NCBI GenBank assembly: GCA_964559455.1
Contig: CAZLHO010000014.1
Coordinates: forward strand, 1-55,645
Length of the DNA: 55,645 nucleotides
DNA from: CAZLHO01 sp964559455
GTDB taxonomy: Bacteria; Krumholzibacteriota; Krumholzibacteriia; LZORAL124-64-63
Direction: 5' to 3'
Shown here: positions 51,625 to 55,645 of the stretch, piece after piece
Layout of the letters: each line of letters starts with the position of its first letter
Numbering within the stretch: position 1 is the stretch's first letter
Made by a program: the position numbers and the translations under genes
Notes under the pieces: generated by a model
What the model saw: the letters and a program-made list of their open reading frames with translations, nothing else
Told to the model about the DNA's origin: nothing
Databases searched by the model: none

Positions 51625-53421
51625 TCAACTCCCGTTTCCGTTCCCGTTGCGTTCCAGGACGCGGCCCATGACCTCGGCCATGGCCTCCGCGTCGACGAAG
51701 CCCGAGAATCGCTCCAGTTCGTTGCCCCGCGAATCGAAGAAGATGACCGTGGGCATTCCGATCACGCCGTAGCGCTTCAGGCGTTCGCCGTTCTCCGGCG
51801 TCTGCCTGGTCATGTCCATCTTAACCGCCTCGAAGCGCTCCGCAAGTCGGAGGACCCCGGGCTGGTTGTAGGTCTTGTGATCGAGCTCCAGGCAGGCGGC
51901 GCACCACTCGGCCCAGAAGTCCATCATCACGGGCCGGCCGGATTCCCGGGCCCTGGCGAAGCCCTCGGCGTCGTCGGGGATCCAGTCCGGCTCCGGCTGC
52001 GCGACCGTCGACCCGACGACCGGGCCGGCGGCCGGCAGCAGGTCCGGCGCCAGGCCGCGCAGCCCGCCCAGCAGCGCGAGCACGGCGCCGGCGAGCCAGA
52101 GGAAGCGCAGGAAGCCCCGGTTCAGGCCGGCGCGATGGCCGGCCGTTGCCGGCAGCGGCGTCCACGCGCCCCAGGCGCTGACGCTAAGCAGCAGGGCCAA
52201 GCCGAAGACCGCGGCCAGCAGCCACGAGGGCAGCCACGGCCTCAGGAAGTAGAGGGCCAGACCGTAGAGGACGACGGCGAAGACGTGCTTGATCGTCTCC
52301 ATCCAGGCGCCGGCGCCGGGCAGCGAGGTCAACAGGCTGCTGAAGGTGCCCAGCAGCACGAAGAGCAGGCCCAGGCCCAACGCGAAGGTGAACAGCAGCC
52401 AGAAGCCCAGGAACATGCTGCCGGTGGCGGCCACCCAGGTCAGCAGCACGATCAGCACCGGCCCCACGCAGGGCGCGGCGACCAGGCCCATCGTCATCCC
52501 CATCAGGATGGGGCCCAGGAAACCGCCGCGCGCGCCGCCCACGCGGCTGGTGATGCCGCTGGGCACCTGGAGGTCGAAGAGCCCGGCCATGGACAGGGCC
52601 ATGGCCCCGATGACCAACGCGACGACCCCGGCGAAGAGCGGGGTCTGGGTGGCCTGGCCGAAGGCGCCGCCGGTGGCCGCGGCCACCAGCCCGAGGGCGG
52701 AATAGACGACGGCGATGCCCAGCACGTACCACAGCGACATCACGAAGCCCTTCAGGGGACTGCCCCCGGAACCGCCGCCGATGTAGGTGATCGTGATCGG
52801 GATCATCGGATAGACGCAGGGCGTCAGGCTGGCCAACACGCCGCCCAAAAAGACCATCAGGAAGGCGAGCCAGCTCCCCCGCTCCAGGGCGCGCAGCAGC
52901 CGGTCCTGCAGGCCGCCGCCGGTCCCGACGGCGTTCGCGGCGGCTGCGGGCGCGTCCCCGTCGCCGGCCGGCAGGATCTCGCCGGCCCAGGACGCCTCGA
53001 GCTCGCCGGGCGGATAGCAGAGAGGCGCGTCGCCCTCTTCGCAGAGCTGGTAGCCGGCGACCACCGAGATCCGGAAGGGCCCAGGCTCGTCGGGCAGGGT
53101 GACCGGGATGCCGACTGTCACGTCGCCCCGCCAGTAGGCGATCCCGCCGGACTCGGTCGAGGGCGGGAAGACCGGCTCGCCGAAGACCGCCCCGGGCTCG
53201 CTGGTCAGCGTCGCCTTGGCGAAGGTGGTGGTCAGGTGCATGCCCGCGGGCACGTCGTAGATCAGGTCCAGGCGGACCGTCGCCCCGGCCCGGAGCTCCC
53301 CGGCGGGGCGCAGGCTCACCGCGATTTCCGACGGGCCGGCGATGTTCGGGCCCGCGCCGGCGAAGGTCCCCAGCAGGAGCGCCGCCGCCAGGAGGAATCC
53401 GCCCAGGATCGATTTGCGCAT
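51625..53421 (-). CDS. dsbD: Thiol:disulfide interchange protein DsbD
   Basis: 598 residues, three parts. Signal peptide (ILGGFLLAAALLLGTFAGAG), an N-terminal DsbD-alpha-like domain (~25-165) with the Cys pair in GYQLCEEGDAPLCYPP, a membrane domain with about eight or nine helices and its redox cysteines in SLTPCVYPMIPITI and VAAPCVGPVLIVLL, and a C-terminal thioredoxin domain with DFWAEWCAACLELDHKTY. It passes reducing power across the inner membrane to periplasmic proteins such as TlpA. ATG at 53421 has GGAGAGG upstream. First gene of the dsbD-trx-tlpA-groES-like operon. Confidence 0.95.
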   Translation of the reverse strand: MRKSILGGFLLAAALLLGTFAGAGPNIAGPSEIAVSLRPAGELRAGATVRLDLIYDVPAGMHLTTTFAKATLTSEPGAVFGEPVFPPSTESGGIAYWRGDVTVGIPVTLPDEPGPFRISVVAGYQLCEEGDAPLCYPPGELEASWAGEILPAGDGDAPAAAANAVGTGGGLQDRLLRALERGSWLAFLMVFLGGVLASLTPCVYPMIPITITYIGGGSGGSPLKGFVMSLWYVLGIAVVYSALGLVAAATGGAFGQATQTPLFAGVVALVIGAMALSMAGLFDLQVPSGITSRVGGARGGFLGPILMGMTMGLVAAPCVGPVLIVLLTWVAATGSMFLGFWLLFTFALGLGLLFVLLGTFSSLLTSLPGAGAWMETIKHVFAVVLYGLALYFLRPWLPSWLLAAVFGLALLLSVSAWGAWTPLPATAGHRAGLNRGFLRFLWLAGAVLALLGGLRGLAPDLLPAAGPVVGSTVAQPEPDWIPDDAEGFARARESGRPVMMDFWAEWCAACLELDHKTYNQPGVLRLAERFEAVKMDMTRQTPENGERLKRYGVIGMPTVIFFDSRGNELERFSGFVDAEAMAEVMGRVLERNGNGNGS

Positions 53422-53450
53422 CGTTTCCTCTCCCGTTGCTTGAAGCGACC

Positions 53451-53479
53451 AATCTAGGCCAGGGCGGGCCCCGCGGCAA
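53451..53479 (-). promoter_or_regulatory. Predicted dsbD operon promoter
   Basis: Minus strand TTGCCG (53479-53474, 4/6), 17-nt spacer, TAGATT (53456-53451, 4/6). Start near 53444, leader ~23 nt. A CCCGCGG/CCGCGGG hairpin (53470-53488) overlaps the -35. Confidence 0.42.
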
Positions 53480-53519
53480 CTCCGCGGGCAGGCCCGTGGA
53501 CGCAGGAAGGCAAGGAAAC

Positions 53520-53541
53520 GGGCGGCTCCCTCGAGCCGCCC
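53520..53541 (-). terminator. Intrinsic terminator after the small FG-GAP protein gene
   Basis: GGGCGGCTC (53520-53528) pairs perfectly with GAGCCGCCC (53533-53541) around CCTC. On the minus strand GTTTCCTTGCC follows. It lies 23 nt after the stop at 53565. Confidence 0.68.
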
Positions 53542-53564
53542 GCCGCAGTCGTCGGAGGCCGCGC

Positions 53565-54383
53565 TCACTGCAGGTGCTTCTCCTTGCGATGGTCCACGTC
53601 GTAGACCTTCAGCACGGTGCCGTCGCTTTCGGACAGCACCTCGGGAATGCCGTCGCCGTCGATGTCGGCCAGCTCGATCCGCGAGCCGAAGACCTCGTCC
53701 TCCCACTCCACGTCGCCGCTGCGGGAGTCCAGGACCTGACCGGTGTTCAGGACCAGTTCGCGGTTGCCGTCGCCGTCGACGTCTCCGCAGACCATGCGGG
53801 TGCACTCGAACTCGTTCAGGCTGGTCCACTCGCGGTTGAAGCTCTCGCCGTCCAGGTAGTAGATGCGGTTGTCGGCGTTGACGATCAGCTCGTAGGGCGC
53901 GTCGTCGTCCACCTGGCCGACGGTCAGGGCGTGCAGGGTCTCGAAATCCGTGGCCAGCGTCTCGTAGCGCAGGCGCCGGCTCGTCGCGTCCCAGACGTAG
54001 ATCAGCGCGGAGCTGGTCCAGGCCACGATCTCGTCGGAGCCGTCCCCGTCCAGGTCAACGACGAGGACCTCGTGGACCACGCCGTTGAGCTGCTTGCTGG
54101 ACCAGATCTCCTGGCTGCTGTGGTGGGTCAGGTAGTAGAGCCGCACCAGGCCGAAGCGGTCGCCGATCACCGCGTAGACGCCGTTTTCGTCCTCGAGCGA
54201 GCCGACCAGCGCCATCTTGTCCAGACGATGGGCCGAGCGCTGCAGCGCCGTGTACTCCCAGAAATCCAAGGGCTCCAGGGCGGAGACGGCGGGCGACAGC
54301 AGCGCGGACGCCGCCAGCACGACCGCCGCGGCCGCGAAGAAGCGCGTCGAGGCGCGCCGGAACGTGCGGGAATTCAGAAGCAT
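53565..54383 (-). CDS. Small secreted FG-GAP/VCBS repeat protein
   Basis: 272 residues. Signal peptide (FFAAAAVVLAASALLSPAVS) then four or five FG-GAP-type blades: LVVDLDGDGSDEIVAW, LTVGQVDDDAPYELIVN, MVCGDVDGDGNRELVLN and IELADIDGDGIPEVLSE. The DxDxDG loops bind calcium in this fold. The same repeat type makes up the propeller region of the two C25 peptidases, but here it stands alone with no catalytic or sorting domain. Binding partner unknown. ATG at 54383 with GAGGT upstream; terminator just after the stop. A TAGACT on the minus strand (54448-54453) is a weak candidate -10. Confidence 0.82.
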   Translation of the reverse strand: MLLNSRTFRRASTRFFAAAAVVLAASALLSPAVSALEPLDFWEYTALQRSAHRLDKMALVGSLEDENGVYAVIGDRFGLVRLYYLTHHSSQEIWSSKQLNGVVHEVLVVDLDGDGSDEIVAWTSSALIYVWDATSRRLRYETLATDFETLHALTVGQVDDDAPYELIVNADNRIYYLDGESFNREWTSLNEFECTRMVCGDVDGDGNRELVLNTGQVLDSRSGDVEWEDEVFGSRIELADIDGDGIPEVLSESDGTVLKVYDVDHRKEKHLQ

Positions 54384-54535
54384 GCCGTACCTCGTGTCGT
54401 TGAAGCCCGGGAAGCGGGCCCGTGACGGTCGTCCTCGATCGCCGGGCAGTCTAGCACGAGCGGGACGGAGCGGAAAGGATACTTGAACTTCCGGCGGGAG
54501 CAGGAGTTCCTGGGACGACGCTCCGGACGGCGAGG

Positions 54536-55153
54536 CTAGCCGGGGAAGGGCACGCCGACGCCCACGTGGACAGCGCCGTTGGAGTAGTCCAGGCCGCCGC
54601 GGTCGTATAGTCGCCACTGGGCCTTGGCCAGCAGGACGAGTCCGGCGCGGGGGCTCCATTCGTAGCCGATCTCGGCCAGGTAGGCGACGCCCCGGTTGCT
54701 GGACTCGCCGTCGGGCGACGGCCGGGTCGCACGCGCCACGCCCAGGCCCAAGCCCAGAAAGGGGCTGGCGCAGGATCCGTCGCCGCGCATGTCGGCGACG
54801 TAGCGCCGGAAGCCGACGTCCCAGCAGGTCAGCGCCCGGTGATCGCCGATGGGCCGATGGTCGCCCTGGACGAAGAGCGCAGTGTTCCAGTCGTAGAGCC
54901 GCGAGAAGAGGTCGGAAGCGGCGTGGGGACGGAAGATCAGGGCGCCGCCCCAGCCGACGCGCATGACGTCGCCCTGCGCGGTCCGACCGACGGACGCCAA
55001 GCCGACCACATAGACCGCTCCCGGCTCGGCGGGACGATCGATCGCTCCGGCGCCGGCGGGCGTGGGAACGCAGGCGACCAGGGCCAACAGAGCCGCGAGC
55101 AACGGCAGCGGCCGTCCGGCGCGCGACGCGCTTCGGCGTCGGTGAAGCCTCAT
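54536..55153 (-). CDS. Probable outer-membrane beta-barrel protein
   Basis: 205 residues, family not recognised. Signal region (PLPLLAALLALVACVPTPAG, possibly a lipoprotein with a Cys at ~28), then alternating strands with aromatic girdle residues: AVYVVGLASVGRTAQGDVMR, VGWGGALIFRP, RLYDWNTALFVQGD, FLGLGLGVARATRP, GVAYLAEIGYEWSP and the C-terminal GAVHVGVGVPF. The layout resembles small barrels such as the acyloxyacyl-hydrolase (PagL-like) group, but its catalytic His/Ser pair was not identified. ATG at 55153 has GGAGG upstream. Divergent from yigZ. Confidence 0.62.
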   Translation of the reverse strand: MRLHRRRSASRAGRPLPLLAALLALVACVPTPAGAGAIDRPAEPGAVYVVGLASVGRTAQGDVMRVGWGGALIFRPHAASDLFSRLYDWNTALFVQGDHRPIGDHRALTCWDVGFRRYVADMRGDGSCASPFLGLGLGVARATRPSPDGESSNRGVAYLAEIGYEWSPRAGLVLLAKAQWRLYDRGGLDYSNGAVHVGVGVPFPG

Positions 55154-55241
55154 GCGGCACCTCCGTGCCGGGCGGCGACAGGCCGCCCCAGGCCCCCGGC
55201 CGATGCAATCCCGGTGCCACGGGCAGGAACCGGGCAACCCT

Positions 55242-55270
55242 TTGCCAAGACGCGCGCTGCGCGCTATGCT
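55242..55270 (+). promoter_or_regulatory. Predicted promoter for the yigZ-like gene
   Basis: TTGCCA (55242-55247, 5/6), 17-nt spacer, TATGCT (55265-55270, 4/6). Start near 55277, ~78 nt before the ATG. The spacer holds GCGCGC-type repeats. Confidence 0.5.
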
Positions 55271-55354
55271 CATCGCGGCGGGGCCCGCCGCGCCGGTCGA
55301 TATCGCACCACGGCGGAAAGGGACGGTCCCGTCGCGAGCCCCCGAGAGGATGCC

Positions 55355-55645
55355 ATGGCCCACGACCACGACCCGCCGGCCGACGCCGACGCCTTCCTGA
55401 CCCTGGCCGCCGCCGGCGAGGCCGAGCTCAAGGTGCAGCGCTCGCGCTTCATGGCCTACGTGCTGCCCGCGGCCGACGAGGCCGCGGCCCGGGCCGCGAT
55501 CGCCGAAGTGGCCCGCCGCCACCACGACTGCCGCCACGTCTGCCACGCCTGGCGCCTGGGCCGCGGCGCCGACACCGTCGAGGTCCGCAGCGACGCCGGC
55601 GAACCCTCCGGCCTCGAGACCGTCGACGGCGAAGAGATCCGCCTC
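55355..55645 (+). CDS. YigZ/IMPACT (UPF0029) family protein, 3' end outside window
   Basis: The first 97 codons are in the window. The N-terminal UPF0029 domain is recognisable: KVQRSRFMAYVLPAADEAAA, IAEVARRHHDCRHVCHAWRL and RSDAGEPSG. In the family the last motif normally continues TAGxP, but here it reads LETVDGEEI up to the window edge, so the gene is either divergent or interrupted here. ATG at 55355 has GAGAGGA just upstream. Members are linked to translation control in eukaryotes; the bacterial role is unclear. Confidence 0.75.
   Translation, partial: MAHDHDPPADADAFLTLAAAGEAELKVQRSRFMAYVLPAADEAAARAAIAEVARRHHDCRHVCHAWRLGRGADTVEVRSDAGEPSGLETVDGEEIRL

Overview
The window is uniformly GC-rich (roughly two thirds G+C or more), densely coded, and carries 43 protein genes plus one probable micropeptide. 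No rRNA, tRNA, CRISPR array, insertion sequence or prophage was seen. The organism looks like a Gram-negative, free-living bacterium of the FCB-type candidate phyla (Krumholzibacteriota/Eisenbacteria-like). That placement is an inference. It rests on two giant secreted C25 (gingipain-like) peptidases with FG-GAP repeats and FlgD/type-IX-like C-terminal domains, an LPS heptosyltransferase operon, a GlmL-type mutase accessory protein, type I-alpha glutamine synthetase, and many GTG/TTG starts with strong Shine-Dalgarno sites.

Layout (almost everything is on the minus strand). 1-3443: a four-gene operon of a PhzF-like enzyme, an acyl-CoA dehydrogenase, an unnamed 128-aa protein and GlmL (cut by the window start), which suggests acyl-CoA metabolism linked to a B12-dependent mutase. 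3541-14927: an eleven-gene run that starts with Hsp20 and Lon and continues, mostly through 4-nt ATGA/GTGA overlaps, into four GT9 (heptosyltransferase-type) enzymes, GmhB, a DUF3108 protein, a GT39-like membrane glycosyltransferase, an initiating sugar-phosphate transferase and AcpS. 14996-17035: a PfkB sugar kinase, a HIT protein (plus strand) and a lysine-rich, histone-H1-like DNA-binding protein. 17148-28882: an orphan peptide/nickel-type solute-binding lipoprotein and two adjacent paralogous C25 peptidases of about 1,620 residues each. 29084-36942: a surface polysaccharide cluster (NodB-like deacetylase, methyltransferase, WecA-like transferase, GT4 glycosyltransferase, O-antigen-ligase-like protein, small secreted membrane protein) preceded by glnA.

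37119-47220: an alpha/beta-hydrolase-like protein without a catalytic serine, then coaX-birA-nadC (cofactor biosynthesis), uvrB, a RodZ-like HTH membrane protein and valS. 47474-50263 (plus strand): a membrane PDZ-GAF-PP2C (SpoIIE/RsbU) phosphatase, then a 21-residue hydrophobic micropeptide and two strong hairpins. 50294-53421: a thiol-redox operon (DsbD, thioredoxin, TlpA lipoprotein, divergent GroES-like protein). 53565-55645: a small secreted FG-GAP protein, an outer-membrane-barrel-like protein, and the start of a YigZ-family gene that runs off the window.

Sigma-70-like promoters can be proposed for most operon heads. Most have a -35 of the form TTGNC(N), a 17-18 nt spacer and a -10 of the form TAnnnT. 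No gene-free stretch exceeds about 300 nt. The least ordinary items are the 21-aa peptide, the tandem giant peptidases, the serine-less hydrolase, the histone-like protein with a winged-helix tail, and the GroES-like gene in a redox operon.
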